Of a stretch of DNA of 64,000 nucleotides, positions 37,329 to 45,950 are shown piece by piece; position 1 is the first letter of the stretch; every line of letters starts with the position of its first letter. The DNA comes from Caulobacter sp. (GTDB lineage: Bacteria > Pseudomonadota > Alphaproteobacteria > Caulobacterales > Caulobacteraceae). Location of the stretch: positions 1 to 64,000 of the forward strand of contig JAGHZU010000003.1 in assembly GCA_017745235.1 (NCBI GenBank), read 5' to 3'. A program made the position numbers and the translations under genes. Under the pieces are notes generated by a model, which saw only the letters and a program-made list of their open reading frames with translations, did no database searches and was not told the DNA's origin.

Positions 37329-38351
37329 TCAGTCAGCGAGGCGGTTCATCCAATCGCCCCACAGCATCGGGCGGACAGGCGGCGAGGCGGCCAGTCGCTC
37401 GGGCGCGCCGGCGATCCGTTCCACCTTCTGCAGGCCGCGCGTCGCCCGGGCTTCGCTGGCGGTGTAGCCGTACTCGCGGCGGAACGCGCGGCTGAAGGCG
37501 GCCTCGTCGGCGAAGCCGTGGCTCAGAGCGATCTCGCTGATCCGCCGAAGCTCGTCGGGACTGCACAGCAGGTCGTGTATGCGTTGCAGGCGGCGCTGCT
37601 GGATGTAACGCGCCACGCCGCCCACGGGCTGGAACAGGCGATAGAGGCTGGCCCGCGACATGGCCAGACCGTCGCATAGCATCTCCGGGCCCAGATCAGG
37701 GGAGCTGAGATGCGCGTCGATCAATCGCCGGGCGCGTCCCAGTTGGGTGGCGTCCAAGACGCTGCGCGTCGGGCTGTCGCTGTCCTGATGCGGCTCGAGG
37801 CAGGATCGCATCAGCGCGACCGTGCTGTCGGCCATGGCTGGGCCGTCCTGGTTGGCCAGCCCGCCCGCCTGGCTGGCCAGCACCTTCATGAAGTCCGCGA
37901 AGATCCGGCCGCGCGCTCCGGTGATCACCCGCCCATGCAACGAGGCGACACCTTGCATGGCACCGTCCACCATGTCGCGCGGGATGAAGATGCAGAGGCA
38001 ATTCATCGGCGCCAGCGGCAACTCGATCGGCTGACCCAGGTCGATGACGAAGAGCATGCCTTCCGGCGTTTCGGGGGTGAAATCCAGGCGGATCAGATAG
38101 TGGTCGATGCCGTCCGCGCGGATCTTGGCGCTCGTGCGGGAATAGGCCAGGGCGTCGACATCGGTGCCGCCGAACGCCATCCGCCCCATCAGATACGTAA
38201 AGGCCGTGCCTCTGAAGGGACGGTCGAGCTCCCGGGCGGGGATTTCGAACATGGGCGCCATGGCGCGGTGCCAGGCGTCGAAACGTTCAGCTTCGGGGAA
38301 CTCGTCTGTCGAAAAGCGGATCAAAGGTATCTTGGGCGAGTTTTCCGCCAT
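37329..38351 (-). CDS. AraC-family regulator
   Basis: A 340-residue AraC-type regulator. Residues 1-210 form an AraC_binding_2-like sensing domain (FDAWHRAMAPMF near residue 25). The C-terminal helix-turn-helix pair is visible at GLAMSRASLYRLFQPVGG and ALSHGFADEAAFSRAFRREYG. I chose the ATG at 38351 because recognisable domain sequence starts there; the reading frame runs on upstream without a conserved look. It lies upstream of the autotransporter in the same direction, with a terminator between, so regulation of the autotransporter is possible but not shown. Confidence 0.85.
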   Translation of the reverse strand: MAENSPKIPLIRFSTDEFPEAERFDAWHRAMAPMFEIPARELDRPFRGTAFTYLMGRMAFGGTDVDALAYSRTSAKIRADGIDHYLIRLDFTPETPEGMLFVIDLGQPIELPLAPMNCLCIFIPRDMVDGAMQGVASLHGRVITGARGRIFADFMKVLASQAGGLANQDGPAMADSTVALMRSCLEPHQDSDSPTRSVLDATQLGRARRLIDAHLSSPDLGPEMLCDGLAMSRASLYRLFQPVGGVARYIQQRRLQRIHDLLCSPDELRRISEIALSHGFADEAAFSRAFRREYGYTASEARATRGLQKVERIAGAPERLAASPPVRPMLWGDWMNRLAD

Positions 38352-38700
38352 GCACTCATCTCGTACTGACTTGTCGGCCACATAGAGATGACGGCCGACC
38401 GGGCGTCGACCTCCGGTCGAGCAGGCTTGAACCCACCGCATAGCGCCCCTAATCCCGCCTCGGCAATCAGGGTTCTTTGATTTGAACGTCAGACCCGAAA
38501 GGCGGGCTCTGTTTTGAGGCTTCCGGGTCAACTGCCTCGCGAGCAGCGACGCGCCCCGAACGAGCGAGAACCTCCATGGTCCGGAAGACCTGAGAGGCCT
38601 GACGATCGACCTGGTCAACCCCGGCGTCGTCGGAAGCCGCCTGTGCTGGCGCGCACCGCGCCGGCCATCGCGCCTGGACAATCGCGCCGCCAGGGACCTG
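38352..38700. other. 349-base intergenic region, no gene recognised
   Basis: No gene or dyad with strong support. A terminator-like hairpin (CAGACCCG/CGGGCTCTG with one bulge, then TTTT on plus) occurs at 38490-38515, but no plus-strand gene ends there. Open frames across this stretch look like non-coding drift. Confidence 0.4.
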
Positions 38701-39591
38701 TCAGGCGGCGTAGTCCATCGCGCCCAGATCCGCCAGCAGACCCGGCCCTGTTGGACTCCACCCGAGGCGGGACCGCGTCCAGGCGCTGGAGGCGGGAAGG
38801 TCCATGGCCGCGAACATGGCCAGCCAGCCGAAATGCTCGGCCGCTTCCTGCGGCGACAGGCTGGTCACCGGCACGCCGAGACCCGCGCCGACCGCCGCCG
38901 CGATGTCGCGGACCGCCACGCCCTCTTCGGCCACGGCGTTGAACCGCTCTCCAGGACGGCCCTGTTCGGCCGCCAGGCGGTAGAGCCGGGCGACGTCATC
39001 GACATGGGCGGCCGACCAGCGGTTCAGCCCTTCCCCCACATAGGCGACGCGGCCCTTCTGGCGACACACGTCGATGTAAGGCGACACTAGGCCCTGCCTG
39101 CGAACGTCATGGACTTGAGGCAACCGAACCACCTGCACGTTGACCCCGGCGTTCGAAAGGGCCTGGCCCGCCGCTTCCGACGCCACTCGTGGATTGCCGT
39201 GCTCGAGATTGACCACGTGCTCCCTGGCGAGTTCGCCCGGCTCGGCCAGTCCTAGCCCGACACCCGAGGTGATGATCAGGGGACGAAGAGATCCGGCCAG
39301 CGCCTCTCCCATCGCGGTGATGACCCGAGCGTCCTTCTGGCAGTTCGCCACGAAGTTCGAGAAGTCGTGGTCGAAGGCCGTATGGATCACGGCGTCGGCT
39401 TTCGCCGCGCCGGCGCGCAGCGTGTCCGGAGCTTCCAGGTCGCCCAGGTGCGGCTCGGCTCCGGCCTTCGCCAGGACCTGGGCGCCGCTGTCCGAACGGG
39501 TCAGGCCGAGCACTTGGTGCCCCCCCGCCAAGAGCTCGGCGACGATCCTGGAGCCGATGAAGCCGGTCGCCCCAGTCAGAAAGATGCGCAT
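38701..39591 (-). CDS. Extended SDR / NAD-epimerase family protein
   Basis: A 296-residue NAD(P)-binding Rossmann protein. GATGFIGSRIV at residues 7-17 is the extended-SDR glycine motif, and a sugar epimerase-like fold follows. A typical catalytic YxxxK is not clear, so it may be an atypical SDR. GGAGAA precedes the ATG at 39591. It is divergent from the MmyB-like regulator, which probably represses it through the dyad at 39643-39670. The substrate is unknown. Confidence 0.8.
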   Translation of the reverse strand: MRIFLTGATGFIGSRIVAELLAGGHQVLGLTRSDSGAQVLAKAGAEPHLGDLEAPDTLRAGAAKADAVIHTAFDHDFSNFVANCQKDARVITAMGEALAGSLRPLIITSGVGLGLAEPGELAREHVVNLEHGNPRVASEAAGQALSNAGVNVQVVRLPQVHDVRRQGLVSPYIDVCRQKGRVAYVGEGLNRWSAAHVDDVARLYRLAAEQGRPGERFNAVAEEGVAVRDIAAAVGAGLGVPVTSLSPQEAAEHFGWLAMFAAMDLPASSAWTRSRLGWSPTGPGLLADLGAMDYAA

Positions 39592-39642
39592 GGCAAGTTC
39601 TCCAAATGGAATGCCTGCCCTGTAAACCGCTCCTATATGGTG

Positions 39643-39670
39643 TTATAGTAGTGACCTTATCCTATTATAA
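39643..39670. promoter_or_regulatory. AT-rich operator dyad between SDR and regulator genes
   Basis: TTATAGTAG and CTATTATAA form an inverted repeat with one mismatch and a 10-base spacer in the 99-base gap between the divergent SDR and MmyB-like genes. It is AT-rich in a GC-rich region, as expected for an operator overlapping promoters. Confidence 0.5.
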
Positions 39671-39690
39671 TCAGTAACAGGCTTCCGCCC

Positions 39691-40536
39691 TTGCACGATA
39701 TCGCCTCGCTGGGCGCCTTCCTGAGGGATCGGCGCAAGCGGCTGGATCCGGCCGCCCTCGGCTTTCCAGCCACCCGTCGCCGCACTCCGGGGCTGCGCCG
39801 CGAGGAGGTGGCCCAGCGCGCCAACATCAGCCCGGGTTGGTACACATGGCTTGAACAGGGTCGAGGCGGCGCGCCGTCGGCCGACGTGCTCAACCGCATC
39901 GCCGCGGGATTGATGCTGACCGAACCCGAGCGGGAGCACCTGTTCATGCTTGGCCTGGGCCGCCCGCCAGAGGTCCGCTACCAGGCTGTCGACGGCGTTT
40001 CCCCCCGCCTGCAGCGCGTGCTCGACGCCTTCGAGGTCAGTCCAGCGATCATCAAGACAGCGACCTGGGACGTCGTGGCGTGGAACCGGCCTGCGGCCGC
40101 GATCCTGACCGATTACGGCGCCATGCCGGCCAAGGATCGCAATATCCTGCGCATGATGTTCAGCGACGCGCGCGCCAAGAACGCCCAGGAGGACTGGTTG
40201 ACCGTCGCCCGATACGTAGTGGGCGCTGTACGCGCCGACTCCGTACGCGCCGGCGCATCGGAGGAGATCGCGCGGCTGGTGGACGAACTTTCGGCGACCA
40301 GTCCCGAGTTCGAGGCCCTATGGCGAGACAACGACGTCAGCTCTCACGCCGACGGGGTCAAGCGGTTGCGGCATCCGCACCTCGGTCTCCTCCAGCTGGA
40401 GTTCTCGGCCTTCGCCGTGGACGGTCGCCCCGAGCTGGCGATGATGGTCTACAATCCGGCTTCGACCGCCGACGCTGACCTCATCCGCGCCTATCTCGCC
40501 CGCCGATCCGACGCCAGGACCCGAGCGGGGGCATGA
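39691..40536 (+). CDS. XRE/MmyB-like transcriptional regulator
   Basis: A 281-residue regulator. The N-terminal helix-turn-helix (RRTPGLRREEVAQRANIS and WYTWLEQGRGG, residues 5-70) and a C-terminal MmyB-like ligand-binding domain (residues 100-275) are visible. The start is a TTG at 39691; no better start lies upstream and no strong ribosome site is visible. It is divergent from the SDR gene. This family usually represses an adjacent oxidoreductase gene and responds to a small molecule. Confidence 0.85.
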   Translation: MHDIASLGAFLRDRRKRLDPAALGFPATRRRTPGLRREEVAQRANISPGWYTWLEQGRGGAPSADVLNRIAAGLMLTEPEREHLFMLGLGRPPEVRYQAVDGVSPRLQRVLDAFEVSPAIIKTATWDVVAWNRPAAAILTDYGAMPAKDRNILRMMFSDARAKNAQEDWLTVARYVVGAVRADSVRAGASEEIARLVDELSATSPEFEALWRDNDVSSHADGVKRLRHPHLGLLQLEFSAFAVDGRPELAMMVYNPASTADADLIRAYLARRSDARTRAGA

Positions 40537-40555
40537 CGCGCCGCCGTGCCGGAAC

Positions 40556-41251
40556 CTACGAACCTTGGTCGGAGGCTTCCGTCAAAGCCGCTCGGTTCAG
40601 AAGCGTCATTTGCGATCCATGAATGTCGATCAATTGGTCACGCCGCATCTGTTGCAGGGTTCGGTTGACGTGCACGAGGCTCAACCCCAACGTATCGGCC
40701 AGGATTTCCTGCTTGACCGGCAGGTGAAACACTTCCCCGCGCGTTTCGCCGATTTCCGCCAACCGCCCGTGCAGTTCGAGCAGCAGGTGAGCCATTCTCT
40801 CGTAAGCGGTCTGCCGGCCCAGCCGCACCACCTGATCGATCATTCGGCTCAATTGGGCCGCGGCTGCGCCAGCGAAGACCCGCCCAAGTCGTTCGACGCC
40901 GACCGTGAAGCCAGGTTTGGCGTAACGCACCTTCAGGGGCGTCAAGGCCATGGCCACGAGGGAGCGCTGGGAACCCGTCAGGAGGTCAAAGCCTACGCCA
41001 TCGCCGGGCAAGAAGAACGCCACGATCTGCCGGCGTCCGTCACGCAGGGTATGGGCCAGGCAAGCCCACCCCGAAAGCAGGAACATCGGCGGCGCGCCGA
41101 CAAGCCCCAAATCCCTGCCCGGCCGATAGCTTTCGATCCTCCCTAGCCGCGCCTCGAGCAAGGCCAGGTCCTCGTCCAGAAGAGACCCGAAACGCCGCAA
41201 TCGGCGCACGTACGCACTATCGATCGCGCGCCCTTCGAGGGCGGCTAGCAT
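40556..41251 (-). CDS. Crp/Fnr-family regulator
   Basis: A 231-residue Crp/Fnr-type regulator. The cyclic nucleotide-binding-like beta-roll spans residues 15-120, and the C-terminal helix-turn-helix is at LADTLGLSLVHVNRTLQQMRR near residue 190. No Fe-S cysteine cluster typical of Fnr is visible. It is convergent with the MmyB-like gene. The regulon is unknown. Confidence 0.85.
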   Translation of the reverse strand: MLAALEGRAIDSAYVRRLRRFGSLLDEDLALLEARLGRIESYRPGRDLGLVGAPPMFLLSGWACLAHTLRDGRRQIVAFFLPGDGVGFDLLTGSQRSLVAMALTPLKVRYAKPGFTVGVERLGRVFAGAAAAQLSRMIDQVVRLGRQTAYERMAHLLLELHGRLAEIGETRGEVFHLPVKQEILADTLGLSLVHVNRTLQQMRRDQLIDIHGSQMTLLNRAALTEASDQGS

Positions 41252-41310
41252 GACGCTCGAGGCCCGATGGACCAGGACCGCACGGCGGATTGTCTCATGG
41301 TCTGCTCCGT

Positions 41311-41362
41311 CCCACGCCGCGCCGCACCTGATCTTGATGTATGGCGGCCAACGCGGCGTGGG
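41311..41362. repeat. 11-base inverted repeat between Crp and GH65 genes
   Basis: CCCACGCCGCG and CGCGGCGTGGG pair perfectly around a 30-base loop in the 198-base gap between the crp-like start and the GH65-like stop. It is probably the 3' structure of the GH65-like transcript, though no U-run follows. Confidence 0.5.
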
Positions 41363-41449
41363 AGCGAAACGTCTTCCAAGAAAGGTCGTTCGGCTTGAGC
41401 GTGGAAAATCCCCGCATCGATGCGCGAGGCTCCTCGGTTCGAGCTGGGC

Positions 41450-43540
41450 CTACGAAGATGTCTCCTCGACAGGCCGCAACTGCGCCAGTTCGCCATGGCG
41501 CGCGCGAAGTCGCATGGCGCTCCCGCGCGCCCATAGCCGGTCCACCTCGATGGCCGTCCACCCCTCGGGAAGACAGACCGGCCGATCCGGCCAGCAAGCG
41601 CAATCGCCTTCCTTGATCCTCAGCCCTGTGAAGCCAAACAGCAGGCTGGAGATGAACCCGGCGATGTTGGCGAAGAAGGGGCCGGCCGGCACGTCCTCCG
41701 GAGACTTGTCGGCGCGATATTCGAGCGTCTGGTCGAAGCGACCAACGACGAAGCGTCCGTATCCTTCCTCCAGCAGCTTCAGCGCCAGGTCGCGATCCCC
41801 CTTCATGGCGGCCCAGGCTCCGTACAGCGCCGACAGCATGGGAGAGCCGACATAGCCGGGCCATTGCTCCAGATAAAAGGCCAGGGTCTTGCTCGCCGTC
41901 GCCGGTTCGGCGCGATACCCGTAGGGAAAGAGACCCATCAGCGGCGACGGCGTGGCTCCCTTCTCTTCGGTCCGGCGATAGCCGTCGTGGGCGGCGATGG
42001 CGCCGTCTGCGCGCATCGGCGGCTTTAGCCCCTCGGCCAGACGTGACCAGACGGCGGGAACCGGCTCGCCAAGGACGCCGGCCGTTGCGATTGCGTGATC
42101 CAGCACCACCGTGGCGGCCATGATGGTCAGGGCGTCATTGTCGACGGGCTCCCTGCGTTCGGCGGGACCGCCGTGCCGCACGAAGGCGTAACCATCTTCG
42201 CCCGAAGTCACCCGGCCTGCGATCCAGTCGGACACCCCCGCCAACACCGGCCAAGCCTGGTCGCGACGAAAACGCGCGTCGCCGGTGGCGGCCGTGTACT
42301 GGGCGAAGGCTCTGGCCACATGCAGGCTGACGTGATCTTCGCGCCACGCGCCGCTGGCGCCGCCCGGCGTCGCCTCTTCATAGCTCAGCGGACTGGCCTC
42401 CCACGGGAATTGCAACCCATTGCGCCCTAGAAGCTTGGCGTTGTTGCGGGCGGCGACCAGGCCCCTGCTGCGAAAATCCAGCAACGACCGCGCGGCCTGG
42501 GGCTGAAGCAGGGACAAAGGTTCGATCGCGAAGGCGTCGATGTCCCACATCACATGGCCGAAGTAGTAGTGATAGTCGTGCCAGCTGGCCAAGCCGAAGA
42601 TCGAGGTCGAACACGGCGAAGCCGAATGGACCGAGGCGTTCAGATAATAGAAGGCCGCATCCGCCAGGGCCTGCCATCGACGCTCGGCGCCGATCAGGCG
42701 AATCCGGCCCAACCACAGGTCGGTCCAGCATCGGCGGTTTTCCTCGCGCAACGCATCGAACCCCACGTCCTGCGCGCGGGCCAGCAGGCGGACAGCCTGA
42801 TAGTCGGGTTGGGCGTGCAGCGCGCTGGGAACCAGGCTGACGATCTGGCGCAACCGCACAGGCCGCCCGGCGCGCAGATCCAGGCCATAGGTCGTCAGGA
42901 TCGGAGCCAATTCGTGACCACGCGTCTGCCCCCGCTCCGCCCGGACGGAAACCTCCGACGCGAACGCAGCGCCACAGCGACTGACGCCGCCCGCGCCCTC
43001 CCAGGCCAGAACGCCGTCGCCCACCGTTTTGGCCTCGCCCGGCGTGTCTTGCCGTATGGCCGCCAGCCGCCCGCCTAATCCCTTGACGTCGACGAAACTG
43101 CGCCAATCCAGTCGGCAGGCCACGTCCGAGGTGACGATGAGTTCCTGGGCCACGATGGTCGGGTGCGAGCGGCTACAGAACGCCATCGCTTCCACGGTCA
43201 GGCGCCTTCCCCCGAGGTCCAAGGCGATGCGGGTGGTCAGTTCGCCTGTCGCGAAGTCTTGGACCTGTTCGAGAGGCTCGACAGCCTGAGGCGCGTCGCT
43301 GGACCAGACGCCGTCGACGGCCAGGTCCACGCCGAAGGGAAACGGCGCCTGGGCGATGGCTTCCACGCCCCGCTCAGGATGAACCCCGACGAAGCCGCTG
43401 ATCACCGCCATGCCGCTCTGGATCACGGTCTCACGCAGACGAAGACCGATAAGACCGTTCGACAGATAGGCGGGCAGCTCCGCGCCCCGCGCCCCCTTTG
43501 CGGGCGGAGGGCTGATCGGGCGAGTTTCGCTGTCTTTCAT
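41450..43540 (-). CDS. GH65-like glycoside hydrolase or phosphorylase
   Basis: A 696-residue soluble protein with the (alpha/alpha)6-barrel layout of family GH65 (kojibiose, trehalose or glucosyl-galactosyl-hydroxylysine type). The N-terminal beta-sandwich covers about 1-230, the barrel about 240-610, and a C-terminal beta domain follows. The catalytic-site segment reads HVMWDID, with W332, D333 and D335, where family members usually have WDxE. No signal peptide is seen. The start overlaps the 39-codon leader below. A cytosolic glycosidase or phosphorylase is expected; the substrate is unknown. Confidence 0.75.
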   Translation of the reverse strand: MKDSETRPISPPPAKGARGAELPAYLSNGLIGLRLRETVIQSGMAVISGFVGVHPERGVEAIAQAPFPFGVDLAVDGVWSSDAPQAVEPLEQVQDFATGELTTRIALDLGGRRLTVEAMAFCSRSHPTIVAQELIVTSDVACRLDWRSFVDVKGLGGRLAAIRQDTPGEAKTVGDGVLAWEGAGGVSRCGAAFASEVSVRAERGQTRGHELAPILTTYGLDLRAGRPVRLRQIVSLVPSALHAQPDYQAVRLLARAQDVGFDALREENRRCWTDLWLGRIRLIGAERRWQALADAAFYYLNASVHSASPCSTSIFGLASWHDYHYYFGHVMWDIDAFAIEPLSLLQPQAARSLLDFRSRGLVAARNNAKLLGRNGLQFPWEASPLSYEEATPGGASGAWREDHVSLHVARAFAQYTAATGDARFRRDQAWPVLAGVSDWIAGRVTSGEDGYAFVRHGGPAERREPVDNDALTIMAATVVLDHAIATAGVLGEPVPAVWSRLAEGLKPPMRADGAIAAHDGYRRTEEKGATPSPLMGLFPYGYRAEPATASKTLAFYLEQWPGYVGSPMLSALYGAWAAMKGDRDLALKLLEEGYGRFVVGRFDQTLEYRADKSPEDVPAGPFFANIAGFISSLLFGFTGLRIKEGDCACWPDRPVCLPEGWTAIEVDRLWARGSAMRLRARHGELAQLRPVEETSS

Positions 43541-43656
43541 CCTCGCGCAACGGCCGGGAAAGCCGTCCGATCCGCCCGACCTTGAATGATATGAACTGCA
43601 GCATCATCGCCGCGCTGGCCAGGATCAGCCTGGGCGATCGCCTCGTCGGTATCCAT
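43537..43656 (-). CDS. Possible 39-residue leader peptide
   Basis: A short open frame of 39 codons with a GGGAG ribosome site, whose TGA overlaps the GH65-like ATG (ATGA). The peptide is acidic at its start (MDTDEA). It may couple translation to the GH65-like gene or be a real small protein. Overlap and ribosome site support it; no homology is known to me. Confidence 0.4.
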   Translation of the reverse strand: MDTDEAIAQADPGQRGDDAAVHIIQGRADRTAFPAVARG

Positions 43657-43683
43657 CGTGAGAACTCCCGTGCCAGAGAAGAA

Positions 43684-43719
43684 GGCGCGCCCGCGCAGAG
43701 GGTTTCGCGCGGGCGCGCC
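43684..43719 (-). terminator. 12-base-pair hairpin downstream of small gene
   Basis: GGCGCGCCCGCG pairs with CGCGGGCGCGCC around a 12-base loop, followed on minus by a T-rich segment. It lies between the small gene at 43741 and the leader peptide and probably ends the small gene's transcript. Confidence 0.6.
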
Positions 43720-43740
43720 ATCTGGAACTAGGCGCCGGGC

Positions 43741-43908
43741 CTAGCGGCGATCCTCCCAGCCCCGGCGAGCGGCTTCGGCATGCCCTTCGCGGTCTCCGAG
43801 CCAACCGCCCTGGCCGCGCCCACGGCCGCGTCCGCCACGATCGTCGTCGTCCTGGGACGTGGCGTTGGTCGACGCTGTTGCAGCGTCGGTCTCTTCCTGT
43901 CTGGCCAT
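43741..43908 (-). CDS. Small Gly/Asp-rich protein
   Basis: A 55-residue protein with a GGGGA ribosome site 8 bases before the ATG. The centre has DDDD followed by alternating Gly and Arg, and the C-terminus has GGWLGDREGHAEAARRGW. This somewhat resembles small glycine-rich stress proteins, but I cannot assign a family. It is too short for most gene callers and lies between hairpins. Confidence 0.6.
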   Translation of the reverse strand: MARQEETDAATASTNATSQDDDDRGGRGRGRGQGGWLGDREGHAEAARRGWEDRR

Positions 43909-43974
43909 TGGGCGTTCCCCGCTTTGGGCTTGATCCCCGAGACGCCGTGAGCGGCGTGTCGGGTTGGCGGGGAT

Positions 43975-43997
43975 AACGGCGGCCGGGAGCCGCCGTT
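43975..43997. other. Leader or terminator hairpin upstream of small gene
   Basis: AACGGCGGC and GCCGCCGTT pair perfectly around a 5-base loop, and a shorter ACGCCG/CGGCGT helix lies at about 43932-43947. It is between two small minus-strand genes, so it either ends the 72-residue gene or folds the leader of the 55-residue gene. Confidence 0.45.
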
Positions 43998-44008
43998 TCA
44001 GTCCATAT

Positions 44009-44053
44009 CAAATGTAATAGATTGAAAACTCTGCAGTAATTTCGAAACTTCAA
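44009..44053 (-). promoter_or_regulatory. AT-rich promoter-like patch
   Basis: A 45-base AT-rich stretch (including TATCAAATG and GTAATAG) in a GC-rich neighbourhood, upstream of the 55-residue gene on the minus strand. It is a likely promoter; hexamers are not clearly canonical. Confidence 0.35.
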
Positions 44054-44060
44054 TCCAAGA

Positions 44061-44279
44061 TCAGCCCCGCTTGCCTTCCGCCGGGTCGCCCTTCCCGCCT
44101 TTGAACGTGGCGCCGACCTCGGCCGCGTCAGGACCATCAGGCCCCGCCTGGGTTCGGGATTTCTCACTCGTCTTGCGGATCTTTCGCTCGCCGCCCAGCG
44201 CGGTGAACTCGCCCGGCGGCTCGGCTTCGTTCTCCGTGCGGCCGACGCTGTTGCCGGAGCTTTTGGGGGTCTGGGTCAT
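44061..44279 (-). CDS. Small hypothetical protein, charged
   Basis: A 72-residue soluble protein with a strong ribosome site (AGGAG 6 bases upstream of ATG). The sequence is rich in Gly, Lys, Glu and Pro and of low hydrophobicity, with GGKGDPAEGKRG at the end. It looks disordered. No family is recognised; its neighbour at 43741 is also small and glycine-rich. Confidence 0.65.
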   Translation of the reverse strand: MTQTPKSSGNSVGRTENEAEPPGEFTALGGERKIRKTSEKSRTQAGPDGPDAAEVGATFKGGKGDPAEGKRG

Positions 44280-44450
44280 GACGGTCTCCTATCATCGCCC
44301 TGAGACAACGAAGGTCCGAACGAGGTGATCCGCCTTCCATCAAAAGGTGAAGCAGGACGCGATCTCATGAACACCGCATCCGGGGGACGGCCTTGTCCTG
44401 GTGATCGCCATCCATGAAGCGGGGCTGCGGCGCCGGATATCGTCAGCGCG

Positions 44451-45377
44451 TCATGAGCCGCCGTACGCCCAAGCCTCCCCCGTACCGAGCGCCCGCTCGA
44501 ACGCCTCGCGTCCACTACCGGCTAGCCACTCGCGAAAGGACAGCATGTCGGGATTGATCTTGCGAAGCGCGTCGAGATCCGCCCGGCCAGCCAGGCGCCC
44601 TGTGTCCAGTAATGCGGTCAACTTTGCGAGGAAGGGGTTGGCCGTCAGCACTTCGTCGGAAAATCGCTCGTAGGCGATCTGGCGTCCCGCGGCTTCGGTG
44701 AACAGGGCTTCCAGATCCCGCCCCGTGACGCTGTCACCAGCGATCTCGAGCGTCCGCCCACCAAATCGCGCCGGATCGGCGAAGATCGCGGCGACGATTC
44801 TACCGATGTCCTCCACAGCTACCAATTGCATCGACTGATCCGATTTGACGAAGAAGTTGAAGCGCCCCGCGTCGAGTCCGAAGCCGGGCATCGTCAGCAT
44901 CTCCATGAAGGTCGCCGGTCGGACGATGGTCGCGGTGATCGGCAGTGTGCGGATATGCGCCTCGATGCGGGCCTTGCTGTCGAAATGCCCCATTCCCGTA
45001 GGCTGGTCGCCGACGGCGCCGACCGAGGTGTAGACGAGATGCCCGACGCCGCTTTCGACCGCCAGATCGGCGATAGCCACGCCGAAACGTTCCTCTTCCT
45101 CGTCGCTCAAGCCGAGCACCGGTCCTTGGCCGGAGCTGGGTTGCACACTGAAGACCCCATGGACGCCCGCCATCGCCGCACGGATCGCATCGGCGTCGGC
45201 GAACTGGCCAGGCAGGAGCTCGACACCCATGCCAAGAAGGGCGACGGACTGCGCCGACGATGGGTTTCGAACCAGCGCCCGGACTGGCCAGTCGGCCTTT
45301 CGAAGCGCGGCGGCGACCGATCCGCCCTGCTGGCCGGTGGCGCCGAAGACCAGGATCGGCGGTTTGCTGTCAGACAT
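44451..45377 (-). CDS. NmrA-like NAD(P)-binding protein
   Basis: A 308-residue Rossmann-fold protein of the NmrA/HSCARG type. GATGQQGGSVAAAL at residues 11-24 is the dinucleotide-binding loop. It has a ribosome site GAGGGTG before the ATG at 45377. Divergent HxlR and NmrA genes are a familiar pairing (as with E. coli ytfG and ytfH), where the NmrA protein is a quinone or NADPH oxidoreductase. I infer a redox role. Confidence 0.8.
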   Translation of the reverse strand: MSDSKPPILVFGATGQQGGSVAAALRKADWPVRALVRNPSSAQSVALLGMGVELLPGQFADADAIRAAMAGVHGVFSVQPSSGQGPVLGLSDEEEERFGVAIADLAVESGVGHLVYTSVGAVGDQPTGMGHFDSKARIEAHIRTLPITATIVRPATFMEMLTMPGFGLDAGRFNFFVKSDQSMQLVAVEDIGRIVAAIFADPARFGGRTLEIAGDSVTGRDLEALFTEAAGRQIAYERFSDEVLTANPFLAKLTALLDTGRLAGRADLDALRKINPDMLSFREWLAGSGREAFERALGTGEAWAYGGS

Positions 45378-45476
45378 GAAACACCCTCGTGCTTGAACAA
45401 GGGCCACTCATTTATACCTCTGCGAGGCGACTGGAAGACGGCACATTTTCCAACCTCAGGCACAAGGCTGATACCT

Positions 45477-45902
45477 TTGGACCAACGGATCCATGGACGT
45501 CCCTATGAAGAGACCGAGAAGGGCCTTCGTTTCAGGCCTTGCGCGCCCCACGCCGTTCTCGCCCGGCTTGGCGACAAGTGGACCATCCTCGTCATGTCCC
45601 ATCTTGCGGCGGCGAACGGCCGGCCGGTGCGCTTTTCGACGCTCAAGAACGGCATCGAAGGGATCACCCAGCGGATGCTGACCCTCACACTCCGCAACCT
45701 GGAGCGCGACGGTCTTCTGGCGCGCCGCTACTTCGCCGAGACGCCGCCGCGCGTCGAATACGAACTGACCGAAATTGGCTCCAGCATGCTGCCCGCCCTC
45801 GAAGGGTTCACCTCCTGGATCCGGGACAACTGGCCTCGCATCGACGAGTGCCGGCGCGCATACGACGTGCGGGGCGGCGAGACGGCTGAAGCAGGCCGAT
45901 GA
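45477..45902 (+). CDS. HxlR-family regulator
   Basis: A 141-residue winged-helix regulator (LARLGDKWTILVMSHL and FSTLKNGIEGITQRMLTLTLR). The start is a TTG at 45477; a nearby AAGG may serve as a ribosome site. HxlR members of this type sense oxidants or aldehydes through a cysteine near the N-terminus, and one cysteine is present in RFRPCAPH. It is divergent from the NmrA-like gene and probably controls it. Confidence 0.8.
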   Translation: MDQRIHGRPYEETEKGLRFRPCAPHAVLARLGDKWTILVMSHLAAANGRPVRFSTLKNGIEGITQRMLTLTLRNLERDGLLARRYFAETPPRVEYELTEIGSSMLPALEGFTSWIRDNWPRIDECRRAYDVRGGETAEAGR

Positions 45903-45950
45903 TTGCGAGAGGCCGGACCATTCACGTTCCGGCCTCCCTCTCTTGCCGGC

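Noticed and set aside
38490-38515. Terminator-like hairpin with TTTT on plus
   Set aside because: No plus-strand gene ends nearby and the stem has a bulge; treated as chance.
43975-43997. Considered as a CRISPR or IS remnant because of strong dyads nearby
   Set aside because: Only single hairpins with different sequences are present; no repeated spacer pattern or transposase.
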